From the NCBI GenBank assembly GCA_963597615.1, contig CAVBQS010000010.1, forward strand, positions 124,001-188,000: DNA of 64,000 nt, in the 5' to 3' direction. The notes below the pieces were generated by a model that worked only from the letters and a program-made list of their open reading frames with translations, ran no database searches and was not told where the DNA came from. This DNA is from CAKRJP01 sp963597615. GTDB lineage: Bacteria; Bacillota; Clostridia; Lachnospirales; Lachnospiraceae. Shown piece after piece: positions 27,318 to 35,956 of the stretch. Position 1 is the first letter of the stretch; the number at the start of each line of letters is the position of its first letter. The position numbers were made by a program, and so were the translations under genes.

Positions 27318-27353
27318 AAAAAAAGGGCGTCGTACATCCTCTGTACGGCGCCC
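27318..27353 (-). promoter_or_regulatory. Attenuator-like hairpin in the argD-type leader
   Basis: On the minus strand a 12-bp stem with one C-A mismatch and the loop GAGGA is followed by seven T: a complete intrinsic terminator. It lies only about 12 bases after the predicted transcription start and 57 bases before the aminotransferase gene. The top, UACAGAGGAUGU, resembles the CsrA binding consensus RUACARGGAUGU with one extra base. The hairpin cannot belong to rpsU, which has its own terminator. Confidence 0.75.
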
Positions 27354-27371
27354 TTGCCTTTAACGGTTCCT

Positions 27372-27400
27372 ACTATAAACCTTTGATTTTTTTATGTCAA
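27372..27400 (-). promoter_or_regulatory. Promoter of aminotransferase gene
   Basis: On the minus strand TTGACA (27395-27400), 17 bases, TATAGT (27372-27377). Confidence 0.9.
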
Positions 27401-27523
27401 TAAAATTTCCCATGCTTTTTATAATTATACTGCGGTCTGTATTATGATCCCCTTTTGAGGCTATTCTTCAATATGTCATCATGTCTTAGAAACTTCTATA
27501 GGTTCAACTTGCTCTTGGTAGGC

Positions 27524-27553
27524 AAAAAAGAGGAACCCTATCGGATTCCTCTT
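27524..27553 (-). terminator. rpsU terminator
   Basis: Stem AGAGGAATC/GGTTCCTCT followed on the minus strand by six T, 11 bases after the rpsU stop. Confidence 0.9.
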
Positions 27554-27563
27554 AGTGCACATA

Positions 27564-27740
27564 TTAATTATATTTGCGTTTTCTAGCAGCTTCAGACTTC
27601 TTCTTACGTCTTACACTTGGCTTCTCGTAATGTTCTCTCTTACGAATCTCCTGCTGAATGCCAGCTTTTGCACAGTTTCTTTTGAATCTGCGTAAAGCGC
27701 TATCTAACGTCTCGTTTTCTTTAACGATTACATTTGACAT
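27564..27740 (-). CDS. rpsU: Ribosomal protein bS21
   Basis: A 58-residue, very basic protein: MSNVIVKENETLDSALRRFK at the start, then REHYEKPSVRRKKKSEAARK near the end. Length and sequence are typical of S21, which binds the 30S subunit near the anti-Shine-Dalgarno region. It is shorter than 60 residues, so simple ORF filters miss it. It has its own promoter and terminator between alaS and the aminotransferase gene. Confidence 0.97.
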   Translation of the reverse strand: MSNVIVKENETLDSALRRFKRNCAKAGIQQEIRKREHYEKPSVRRKKKSEAARKRKYN

Positions 27741-27818
27741 AGTCTCACACCTAACCTCCCCTCCAGTCCTATATTGTGCATCATACGACTGATCGGGTAT
27801 TTTTTTGCACTACATAGA

Positions 27819-27846
27819 ATTATATCATAATTCACTTATTCGTCAA
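27819..27846 (-). promoter_or_regulatory. rpsU promoter
   Basis: On the minus strand TTGACG (27841-27846), 16 bases, TATAAT (27819-27824), with TG one base before the -10 (extended -10). The leader to rpsU is about 75 bases. Confidence 0.88.
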
Positions 27847-27889
27847 GTTTATTTCTGGTTTTTTCTTGATTTTTTTGTAACAGTTCTTG

Positions 27890-30529
27890 CTACTTAAGCT
27901 GACCTTCAAGTACCTCTGAAACCTTTGCAATGGCATCATCGATTCCTGCAGGATTCTTTCCTCCTGCCTGAGCCATATTTGGACGACCACCGCCGCCACC
28001 GCCTACTAATCCAGCGATACCTTTAATAAGATTTCCTGCGTGGGCTCCTGCTTTCACTGCAGTCTCTGTAGCCATTGCCACTAAGCTTACCTTGCCATCT
28101 ACCGCAGATGCAAGTACAACCACACCTTCACCAATCTTATCCTTTAACTGATCTCCCAGATCACGAAGGCCATTCATATCTACACCGTCTACTCTTGCGG
28201 CAATGAGTTTTACTCCAAAAACCTCAGTCACCTGGTCAGAAACATCCCCCATAGCATCTTTTGCCATCTTGCTCTTGAGGCTTTCGATTTCACTATTTAA
28301 GGCCTTGTTCTCTGAAAGAAGGTGAGAAATCTTCTCTGTTAACTGGTCTGGGTTAGCCTTTACAAGCTTTGCAGATTCATTTAAAGTTTCTTCCATATGA
28401 TTGTAATATGCAAATAATCCCTTGGATGTTAAGGCCTCAATACGTCTAACACCGGCTGCAACTCCTGACTCAGAAACAATCTTAAGGGCAGAAACAACTC
28501 CTGTATTCTTTACATGAGTACCACCACAGAACTCTACAGAAAAATCTCCAGCATTTACGACACGAACAACGTCTCCGTACTTTTCTCCAAAAAGAGCCAT
28601 AGCTCCCATCTTCTTTGCTTCCTCAATAGGAATATTCTTGCAAGTTACAGGTAGGCAGTCTGCAATCTTTTCATTGACAATGTCTTCTACCTGCTTAATC
28701 TCCTCTTTGGTAAGAGCAGAGAAATGAGTAAAGTCAAAACGCAGTCTCTCTGCATTTACAAAGGATCCTGCCTGCTCTACATGACTTCCCAATACCTGTC
28801 TTAAAGCAGCCTGAAGCAAATGGGTTGCGGTATGGTTTTTGGCTGACAGGCTTCTGTTTTCAGCATCTACTTCTACAGTAACCACATCACCTGTCTTAAT
28901 CATTCCCTTTACAACACGTCCTACATGTCCAACCTTTGTTCCTGCCAAATGGATACAATCTTCCACTACAAACTCGCCGTCTGCAGTTTTGATTCTTCCG
29001 GTATCGTGCTCTTGTCCACCCATAGTAGCATAAAAGCTTGTGCGATCTAAGATAATGGTTCCTTTTTCTCCGTCAGACAAGGCATCTACAAGTTCTTCCT
29101 TTGTAGTAAGAGCTGTAACCTTTGCCTCACAAGAAAGGTCATCATAACCGACAAATTCTGTCTCCAGTGCTGGGTCTAATTCATCATAGACACTTACTTC
29201 CTTACCTGTGTAAGAATGAGTTCCAAAGGTTCCCTCCGATTTTGCCCGCTGCTCTTTCTGGGCTTTCTCAAATCCTTCCTGGTCGTAGGTAAGTCCCTTT
29301 TCCTCTAAGATTTCGCTGGTAAGATCAATAGGGAATCCATAGGTATCATAAAGCTTGAAAGCATTTTCTCCAGATAATACCTTACTTCCAGAAGCTTCCA
29401 TCTCAGCTTCCATCTCTCCTAAAATAGAAAGCCCCTGGTCGATGGTCTTGTTAAACTGAGCTTCTTCCTTAGCAATTACATTGAAAATAAAGTCCTTCTT
29501 TTCTTCCAATTCCGGATATCCATCCTTGGAATCTGCAATTACTGTACCGGCTAGGTCTACAAGGAAGGCCCCCTTAATGCCCAGGAGTCTACCGTGACGG
29601 CAGGCACGTCTAAGAAGTCTTCGAAGCACATATCCGCGTCCACTATTAGAAGGCATAATACCATCGGAAATCATAAAAGTAACGGAACGGATATGGTCGG
29701 TTACAACTCGAAGAGAAACATCGGTATTGTGGTCCTTTCCATACTCTTTATCTGCTAGACGGCATACATGGTCTCTTAAAGACTTCATGGTGTCAATATC
29801 GAACATGGAATCTACGTCCTGAACGATACATGCCAGACGCTCTAATCCCATACCGGTATCAATATTCTTCTGTACAAGCTCTGTATAATTGCCATTGCCA
29901 TCGTTATCAAACTGGGTAAATACATTATTCCAGATCTCCATGTAACGGTCGCACTCACAGCCTACGGTACATCCCGGCTTTCCACAACCATACTTTTCTC
30001 CACGGTCATAGTACACTTCTGAACAGGGACCGCAAGGACCAGAACCATGCTCCCAGAAATTGTCTTCTTTTCCGAAACGGAAAATACGGTCTTCAGAAAT
30101 TCCAATCTGATCATGCCAGATTCCCCATGCTTCATCATCTTCCTGATAAACAGAAGGATACAGACGATTTGGATCTAAGCCTACTACCTCTGTTAAAAAT
30201 TCCCAGGTCCAGTGAATGGCCTCTGTCTTAAAGTAATCACCAAAGGAGAAATTACCTAACATTTCAAAAAATGTACCGTGTCTTGCTGTCTTTCCGACAT
30301 TCTCAATATCTCCCGTACGGATACATTTCTGGCAGGTAGTTACTCGTCTTCTCGGTGGAATCTCCTGTCCAGTAAAATAAGGTTTCAAAGGTGCCATACC
30401 AGAATTGATAAGCAAGAGACTCTTATCGTTGTGTGGGACCAAAGAAAAGCTCTTCATCGCCAAATGTTCTTTGCTCTCAAAGAATTCAAGGAACATTTTT
30501 CTCAATTCATTTACTCCATATTTTTGCAT
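27890..30529 (-). CDS. alaS: Alanyl-tRNA synthetase
   Basis: It charges tRNA-Ala. The 879-residue protein has all domains: class II catalytic core (MKSFSLVPHNDKSLLLINSG, GRGYVLRRLLRRACRHG), the editing domain with zinc-binding HTATHLLQAALRQVLG and FCGGTHVKNTG, and the C-terminal oligomerisation/DHHA1 region ending with the Gly-rich GLVGGGGGGRPNMAQAGG. There is a promoter directly upstream and no T-box-like leader. Confidence 0.98.
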   Translation of the reverse strand: MQKYGVNELRKMFLEFFESKEHLAMKSFSLVPHNDKSLLLINSGMAPLKPYFTGQEIPPRRRVTTCQKCIRTGDIENVGKTARHGTFFEMLGNFSFGDYFKTEAIHWTWEFLTEVVGLDPNRLYPSVYQEDDEAWGIWHDQIGISEDRIFRFGKEDNFWEHGSGPCGPCSEVYYDRGEKYGCGKPGCTVGCECDRYMEIWNNVFTQFDNDGNGNYTELVQKNIDTGMGLERLACIVQDVDSMFDIDTMKSLRDHVCRLADKEYGKDHNTDVSLRVVTDHIRSVTFMISDGIMPSNSGRGYVLRRLLRRACRHGRLLGIKGAFLVDLAGTVIADSKDGYPELEEKKDFIFNVIAKEEAQFNKTIDQGLSILGEMEAEMEASGSKVLSGENAFKLYDTYGFPIDLTSEILEEKGLTYDQEGFEKAQKEQRAKSEGTFGTHSYTGKEVSVYDELDPALETEFVGYDDLSCEAKVTALTTKEELVDALSDGEKGTIILDRTSFYATMGGQEHDTGRIKTADGEFVVEDCIHLAGTKVGHVGRVVKGMIKTGDVVTVEVDAENRSLSAKNHTATHLLQAALRQVLGSHVEQAGSFVNAERLRFDFTHFSALTKEEIKQVEDIVNEKIADCLPVTCKNIPIEEAKKMGAMALFGEKYGDVVRVVNAGDFSVEFCGGTHVKNTGVVSALKIVSESGVAAGVRRIEALTSKGLFAYYNHMEETLNESAKLVKANPDQLTEKISHLLSENKALNSEIESLKSKMAKDAMGDVSDQVTEVFGVKLIAARVDGVDMNGLRDLGDQLKDKIGEGVVVLASAVDGKVSLVAMATETAVKAGAHAGNLIKGIAGLVGGGGGGRPNMAQAGGKNPAGIDDAIAKVSEVLEGQLK

Positions 30530-30615
30530 TGTAGCCTACGCTTCCTTTCTATCTTTCTTTTCATATCTTCAGCTTTCAAAACGAGGATATGAAATAAATA
30601 CGCAATAACTCTATC

Positions 30616-30644
30616 ATTATAAAAAGAAGCAAGGGTTTTGTCAA
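30616..30644 (-). promoter_or_regulatory. alaS promoter
   Basis: On the minus strand TTGACA (30639-30644), 17 bases, TATAAT (30616-30621), full consensus. The -35 lies in the loop and the spacer in the 3' arm of the metH terminator. Confidence 0.93.
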
Positions 30645-30660
30645 TCCACCCTCACTTCTT
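30621..30660 (-). terminator. metH terminator overlapping the alaS promoter
   Basis: A 13-bp stem (30648-30660 with 30624-30636, two G-U pairs) is followed on the minus strand by T5. Its loop and 3' arm contain the alaS -35 and spacer. Confidence 0.8.
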
Positions 30661-30673
30661 CCTTTTTTGTTCT

Positions 30674-33067
30674 TTATTCTCTTCCAAAAAGCCCCTGGGC
30701 ATAGTAGACGGACTGCATGGCATCCTTCCCATAGAAGTCTGCTCCGATCATATCAGCATAATCCTGGTTAAGAACGGCTCCTCCTACCATAACTTTACAG
30801 TCTGGTTTTTCTTTTCTTAAAAGCTTGATGGTATCTTCCATACTTACAACAGTAGTTGTCATTAAGGCGCTAAGGCCTACTAATTTTACATCTTCTTTTA
30901 CAGCGGTCTCTACCACAGTCTCTGGTGGCACATCCTTTCCCAGGTCAATAACTTCGAAACTATAATTTTCCAGCAAGACCTTTACAATATTTTTTCCAAT
31001 ATCGTGGATATCCCCCTTTACTGTAGCTAGGATGATCTTGTCCTTGACCTGCTCAGAGTCTTCCTCCCCAGACATGGAATCTTTTAAAACTGCAAATGCA
31101 ATCTTGGCCGCATCAGCGCTCATAAGTAACTGGGGCAAAAATACAGTTCCTTTCTCAAAGCCTTTTCCCACTACATCCAGAGCTGGGATCAAGTGCTCAT
31201 TAATAATCTCCAAAGGCTTATAGTCTTTAAGAAGCTCCCTTGCTGTGTGGTGAGCTTCTTCTTTTAGCCCCTTTTCTATGGCCTGCTTCAGGGTCAATTC
31301 CCCGCTGTCTTTTGGTGCGGCAGCGGCAGTTTTTGACATATTTCCATATTTTTCAATATAGGCCTCACAGTTGCTATCATAATTCATCAAGGCACAGTAG
31401 GAATACCAGGATTTCATCATCTCCTCGGAAGAAGGATTAATAATTCCGGCACTAAGGCCATTTTGCATTGCCATGGTATAGAAGTTTGCATTGACTGCTG
31501 GTCTGTAAGGAAGACCAAAGGAAATATTGGAAACTCCAAGGACTGTACATACCCCAAAGGTTTCTCTTACCTTTCTAAGGGCCTCCAGGGTAACCTTTGC
31601 TCCTTCTGGGTCGGAACTAATGGTCATTGCCAGCACGTCGATTACAATATCTTTTTTTGAAATGCCATATTTTGCAGCTTCTTCAATAATCTTTCCAGCC
31701 ACAGCTACACGGCCCTCTGCAGTCTCAGGAATTCCGCCTTCGTCAATGGTAAGTCCTACCACAACTCCACCGTATTTTTTTACTAAGGGAAATACCTCGT
31801 CCATGGACACCTGTTTTCCATTTACGGAGTTGATCATAGGCTTCCCATTGTAAATTCTCATGGCAGCTTCCATGGCAGTAACATCTACGGTATCAATCTG
31901 AAGTGGAAGGCTGGTAACGCTCTGAAGTTCTGTTACTACTTCCTTCATCATTTCTACTTCGTCAATATCCGGAAGTCCTACGTTTACATCCAGAATATGG
32001 GCCCCCTTATCCTGCTGGGTAATGGCCTCCTTTAGGATATAGTCCATATCCTTCTCAACCAAGGCCTGTTTAAAGCGCTTCTTACCTGTCGGGTTAATGC
32101 GCTCCCCAATGATCATAGGCTGGCCTCCCAAGCGAACATATTTTCCGTAGGAAGATACCAGGGTGATATCTTTCTCTACAGGAGCCTTCACAGGCATCCC
32201 CTTGGTCTTTGCTATCATAGCCCCAATGTGTTCCGGCGTAGTACCACAGCAGCCTCCAATAACGCAGGCCCCCTTCTTTACAATTTCTTCCATAAAACCG
32301 GCAAATTCTTCCGGGTCAACATCGTAATAGACTTCTCCATCTTTTTGTTTTGGAAGACCGGCATTTGGTTTTACCACCACCGGAATGGAGGTATATTTCA
32401 TAATCTCATCCAGAATCGGCATCATCTGCTCTGGTCCCATTCCGCAGTTAATTCCCAGGGCATCTACCCTAAGGCCTTCTAACATAGCTACAACTGAAGG
32501 CACGTCTCCTCCGGTAAGAAGTTTTCCCTTCTCATCAAAAATCATAGTAACAAAAACCGGCAGAGAGGTATTTTCTTTTGCTGCCAAAACTGCTGCCTTG
32601 GCCTCATAGGTATCGCTCATAGTTTCAATATGAATTAAGTCGGCCCCGAAAGACTCCCCGTATTTCATTACCTGGGCGAAAGCCACATAGGCCTCCTCAA
32701 AGGATAAATCTCCCATGGGTTTTAAAAGCTTTCCTGTAGGACCCACATCTAAGGCCACATAGACATCCCGGCCATCTTTTACGCCCTCTTTTGCTGCGAT
32801 CTTTACATTCTCTATAGCAGCATTCACAATCTCCTTTAAATCATACTTAGAATCATGAAATTTAAGAGCATTGGCTCCAAAGGTATTGGCTAGAACAATC
32901 TCGCTTCCAGCTTCAAAATATTTTCTATGGATATCCTGAACTTCTTTTCTGTGTTCGATGTTCCAAACCTCAGGAAGCTCTCCCGGTTTCAAACCTTTTG
33001 ACTGAAGCAAGGTTCCCATTCCACCATCAAAAAAAACTAATTCTTTTCCCAGTCTATCTAACAGCAT
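30674..33067 (-). CDS. metH: Cobalamin-dependent methionine synthase without activation domain
   Basis: It methylates homocysteine from methyltetrahydrofolate through cobalamin. The 797-residue protein has the homocysteine domain (FFDGGMGTLLQSKG, GINCGMGPEQM and GGCCGTTPEHIG with the three zinc Cys), the folate domain (IIGERINPTGKKRFKQAL, HILDVNVGLPDIDE) and the cobalamin domain with the His ligand in KGDIHDIGKNIVKVLL. E. coli MetH is about 1220 residues; the missing part is the C-terminal SAM-dependent reactivation domain, which here is the separate preceding gene. Confidence 0.97.
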   Translation of the reverse strand: MLLDRLGKELVFFDGGMGTLLQSKGLKPGELPEVWNIEHRKEVQDIHRKYFEAGSEIVLANTFGANALKFHDSKYDLKEIVNAAIENVKIAAKEGVKDGRDVYVALDVGPTGKLLKPMGDLSFEEAYVAFAQVMKYGESFGADLIHIETMSDTYEAKAAVLAAKENTSLPVFVTMIFDEKGKLLTGGDVPSVVAMLEGLRVDALGINCGMGPEQMMPILDEIMKYTSIPVVVKPNAGLPKQKDGEVYYDVDPEEFAGFMEEIVKKGACVIGGCCGTTPEHIGAMIAKTKGMPVKAPVEKDITLVSSYGKYVRLGGQPMIIGERINPTGKKRFKQALVEKDMDYILKEAITQQDKGAHILDVNVGLPDIDEVEMMKEVVTELQSVTSLPLQIDTVDVTAMEAAMRIYNGKPMINSVNGKQVSMDEVFPLVKKYGGVVVGLTIDEGGIPETAEGRVAVAGKIIEEAAKYGISKKDIVIDVLAMTISSDPEGAKVTLEALRKVRETFGVCTVLGVSNISFGLPYRPAVNANFYTMAMQNGLSAGIINPSSEEMMKSWYSYCALMNYDSNCEAYIEKYGNMSKTAAAAPKDSGELTLKQAIEKGLKEEAHHTARELLKDYKPLEIINEHLIPALDVVGKGFEKGTVFLPQLLMSADAAKIAFAVLKDSMSGEEDSEQVKDKIILATVKGDIHDIGKNIVKVLLENYSFEVIDLGKDVPPETVVETAVKEDVKLVGLSALMTTTVVSMEDTIKLLRKEKPDCKVMVGGAVLNQDYADMIGADFYGKDAMQSVYYAQGLFGRE

Positions 33068-33104
33068 CTATCTCTATAAATTCCTTTCCTTCTATGTATT
33101 CTTT

Positions 33105-33749
33105 TTAGCATCTGCGAAATTCACAGTCTGTTTTTGTACAAGCCTCACAGCCTTTTACGGTACATATTTTTGCCTCTTTGCTAATGCCAATTAAAGCGGT
33201 GACAGATTTGCTGGGGCTTAACATAAGACTATCTGTTACTGTCACCCCTACCCGTTTGGAGGCCTCTAACATCTGTACAAACATTGGTTGATGTTCAATG
33301 GAAAAATCTCCATAACCAGGACTAAATCTAGGTCTAAGATAAAGATTCTCTGACTTAAATTTCAAAGCCATGTCACTTTGCCAGGTATCCAGTTGGTCCT
33401 CTAAAGAAGCAGCCGCACATGCCTGAATCACCACAACCCTTGCCATATCCGCAATGGAATATTTTCTAAGGAGGCCATCTACACCAGGGCCTAAGCTTGC
33501 TGCCAAAAGGATGGCTTGCCTACAAGCCTTTAAATTCCGCTTTAGGCTCTTGCTTTCAATATCCAGTTGTCCGATTTGAAGGTGTCCGTTGGCATCCTGA
33601 AGAATATCAAAAATGCGATAGACGATCTTCATAGGTCCCAGTTGATCAAGTTCCTTAAATACATCCTCAATCAAATCCAGGGTATGATCGTCCACCGCAT
33701 GATTTCCATAACCAAGATAACGGATCGCTTCCTGCGTCCTTGTATCCAT
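33105..33749 (-). CDS. Stand-alone MetH activation-domain protein
   Basis: The 214-residue protein matches the C-terminal activation domain of MetH, which binds SAM and FLD-reduced cobalamin to rescue inactive enzyme. The signature RPRFSPGYGDFSIEHQP is visible, and it ends in a Cys-rich tail (CTVKGCEACTKTDCEFRRC) that may bind metal. It is directly upstream of metH (37 bases), so the pair makes a split methionine synthase. Confidence 0.92.
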   Translation of the reverse strand: MDTRTQEAIRYLGYGNHAVDDHTLDLIEDVFKELDQLGPMKIVYRIFDILQDANGHLQIGQLDIESKSLKRNLKACRQAILLAASLGPGVDGLLRKYSIADMARVVVIQACAAASLEDQLDTWQSDMALKFKSENLYLRPRFSPGYGDFSIEHQPMFVQMLEASKRVGVTVTDSLMLSPSKSVTALIGISKEAKICTVKGCEACTKTDCEFRRC

Positions 33750-33786
33750 AAAAATCTATCCTTGAAATCTAATCACTCTTGGCTTT

Positions 33787-35226
33787 TTACAAAAGACTAT
33801 CGTATAACTCCTCATACTGTCTTGCTGAATTGTTCCATGAGAAGTCTGCCTGCATAGCTCTTTCTACAATCTTGTTCCAGTCACGTTTCTTATCATAATA
33901 AATCTGCTCTGCATAGCGGACTGTTGCCATCATCTCATGGGCATTGTAATTTGTAAAGCTAAATCCTGTACCAGTCTTTTCAAATTCATTGTAAGCTTCT
34001 ACTGTATCCTTAAGACCACCGGTCTCTCTTACAATCGGTACGGTTCCATAGCGAAGACTCATAAGCTGGCTGAGTCCGCATGGTTCAAAAAGGGATGGCA
34101 TCAGGAAGGCATCACAGGATGCATAAACCTTGTGAGACATCTCCTCAGAATAGTAAATATTGGCGGATACTTTTCCAGGATACTTCCAAGCAAAGTGACG
34201 GAACATATTCTCGTACTGCTCCTCACCGGTTCCTAGGGCAACAATCTGAATACTATCCTGACACAACTCATCCATAACATAGGCAATAAGGTCAAATCCC
34301 TTCTGATCCGTTAGTCTTGATACAATACCGATCATCATAGTACGTGGATCTTCCTCTAAGCCTAATTCCTGCTGAAGGGCTGTCTTATTCTTCACCTTCA
34401 TCTTGCGGAAGTTATCTACTGTGTAGTTCTTCACAATATGGGGATCTGTTGCCGGATTAAAGTCCTCATAGTCAATGCCGTTAACAATACCACTGAGGCA
34501 GTTAGATCTGGCATTCATAAGTCCATCTAAGCGCTCTCCGTAGAATGGAGTCTTAATCTCTTCTGCATAAGAATTACTTACAGTGGTAACATAGTCAGCA
34601 TATACGATACCGCCCTTTAAGTAGTTGGCATCCTCGTAAGCCTCCAACTTATCCGGTGCAAAATAATACTGAGGCAGGCCTGTAATATCTCTTACACGCT
34701 TTGGATCCCAGGTGCCCTGGAACTTCAGGTTGTGAATTGTCATGATGGTCTTAATTCCACGGTAGTATTCATTTCCATATCTGAAATTATCCAAATATAC
34801 AGGGATTAAGCCAGTCTGCCAGTCATGGCAATGGATAATGTCCGGGCGGAAATCAATCAATGGCAAAGCACTTAAAACAGCCTTGGAGAAAAATGCAAAT
34901 TTCTCGATATCTGTATACATCTCTCCATATGGAGCGAAGCCTGCGAAATAGTATTCATTATCCACAAAATAAAATGTAATTCCCTGGTACTCATACTCAA
35001 GGATTCCAACATATTGCTTTCTCCAGTTAAGATCCATGTAAAAATGTGTCTTGTAAGTCAGCTTTTCTTTCCACTCTTGCTTCATGCACATGTATCTCGG
35101 TAACATAACGCGAACATCGTACTTGTCTTTGTCGAAATACTTCGGCAAGGATCCAGCTACGTCTGCAAGACCTCCGGTCTTAATAAATGGCACTGCCTCT
35201 GAAGATGCAAACAAAATCTTTTTCAT
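33787..35226 (-). CDS. glgA: Glycogen synthase (ADP-glucose type)
   Basis: A GT5 glycosyltransferase of 479 residues that extends glycogen chains from ADP-glucose. The N-terminal MKKILFASSEAVPFIKTGGL contains the KTGGL motif that binds ADP-glucose, and the C-terminal domain has the FEPCGLSQ and TGGLKDTVEAYNE motifs. The start at 35226 follows GGGAGG; the frame extends 19 codons further without a site. There is no glg neighbour; the metH pair follows after 37 bases with no clear terminator. Confidence 0.96.
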   Translation of the reverse strand: MKKILFASSEAVPFIKTGGLADVAGSLPKYFDKDKYDVRVMLPRYMCMKQEWKEKLTYKTHFYMDLNWRKQYVGILEYEYQGITFYFVDNEYYFAGFAPYGEMYTDIEKFAFFSKAVLSALPLIDFRPDIIHCHDWQTGLIPVYLDNFRYGNEYYRGIKTIMTIHNLKFQGTWDPKRVRDITGLPQYYFAPDKLEAYEDANYLKGGIVYADYVTTVSNSYAEEIKTPFYGERLDGLMNARSNCLSGIVNGIDYEDFNPATDPHIVKNYTVDNFRKMKVKNKTALQQELGLEEDPRTMMIGIVSRLTDQKGFDLIAYVMDELCQDSIQIVALGTGEEQYENMFRHFAWKYPGKVSANIYYSEEMSHKVYASCDAFLMPSLFEPCGLSQLMSLRYGTVPIVRETGGLKDTVEAYNEFEKTGTGFSFTNYNAHEMMATVRYAEQIYYDKKRDWNKIVERAMQADFSWNNSARQYEELYDSLL

Positions 35227-35262
35227 TGCAGTTCCTCCCTTAACATAAATAAATATATGCTT

Positions 35263-35291
35263 ATTATAACGCATTAAAGTCAATATGGAAA
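35263..35291 (-). promoter_or_regulatory. Candidate glgA promoter
   Basis: On the minus strand TTTCCA (35286-35291), 17 bases, TATAAT (35263-35268), 37 bases before the glgA ATG. Confidence 0.65.
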
Positions 35292-35295
35292 GTAT

Positions 35296-35829
35296 TTATC
35301 TGTTTTTATATTCCAGGCAAATCCGATCTGTTACCCAGGCTATAAACTCAGAATTAGACGGTCTGCCTCGTTCCGGGCTTATGGAACATCCAAAAAGCTC
35401 GTCCAAAACATCCACCGCCCCTCGATTCCATGCTAGCTCAATGGCATTGCGCATAGCGCGCTCCACGCGGCTTGGCGTGGTATTATACCTTCTGGCAATC
35501 TCAGGATACAGTTCTTTTGTAACGGCCTTTAGAATCCCGGTATTATTCACCGTCAAAAGTACTGCCTCTCTCAGATAATGATAGCCCTTAACATGAGCTG
35601 GTATTCCAATCTGCTGAAATAGTTTTGTCACCTGTCGCTCCAACTCCTGTCCAAAATCAATACTTTGCATCTGGGTCATAACACCCTGCTGCAAAGCATC
35701 CAACAAGACTTTTTGCCTGCCAGCGGTGGTGACGATCATTACTTCAAGATTATTGTTAGCCAAAAATTCTCTCACCAATTCCATCAAACGCTCATCATTT
35801 TCCAGTACTACATTATTTATTTTTTCCAT
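35296..35829 (-). CDS. Spo0A-like regulator with most of the receiver domain deleted
   Basis: Residues about 60-177 are a well-preserved Spo0A DNA-binding domain: IPAHVKGYHYLREAV, LYPEIARRYNTTPSRVERAM with the recognition helix, AIELAWNRG, and RPSNSEFIAWVTDRI. Residues 1-50 align with only the beginning of the receiver: MEKI, an acidic pair region (LENDERL in place of VADDNREL in Bacillus) and about one helix-strand. The middle and end of the receiver, including the phosphorylated Asp, the Thr and Lys switch residues and the dimer face, are absent, so the protein is 177 residues instead of about 265. GAGG is 6 bases before ATG. It sits at the spo0A position after recN, while spoIVB, which normally lies between, is missing. 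The regulator probably cannot be phosphorylated and may bind DNA constitutively. Confidence 0.9.
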   Translation of the reverse strand: MEKINNVVLENDERLMELVREFLANNNLEVMIVTTAGRQKVLLDALQQGVMTQMQSIDFGQELERQVTKLFQQIGIPAHVKGYHYLREAVLLTVNNTGILKAVTKELYPEIARRYNTTPSRVERAMRNAIELAWNRGAVDVLDELFGCSISPERGRPSNSEFIAWVTDRICLEYKNR

Positions 35830-35867
35830 AAATTTCCTCTAGAGTATTAGAGAAGATAGTCACTTTT

Positions 35868-35896
35868 ATTATAATTAGTACAAGCTTTTTAAGCAA
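35868..35896 (-). promoter_or_regulatory. Promoter of spo0A-like gene
   Basis: On the minus strand TTGCTT (35891-35896), 17 bases, TATAAT (35868-35873). Confidence 0.82.
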
Positions 35897-35915
35897 TGCG
35901 AAATCTGTATTTTCC

Positions 35916-35923
35916 TTCGACAA
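35916..35923 (-). promoter_or_regulatory. 0A box upstream of the spo0A-like promoter
   Basis: TTGTCGAA on the minus strand is a full match to the Spo0A recognition core TGNCGAA. It lies 19 bases upstream of the -35, a place suited to activation. This suggests autoregulation by the truncated protein. Confidence 0.65.
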
Positions 35924-35956
35924 TACCCTTGCTTTTCACCGTATTTTCTGACATTT

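Noticed and set aside
30530..30673. T-box leader before alaS
   Set aside because: The leader is only about 80 bases from the promoter, with no T-box motif or specifier structure; a terminator belonging to metH lies there.
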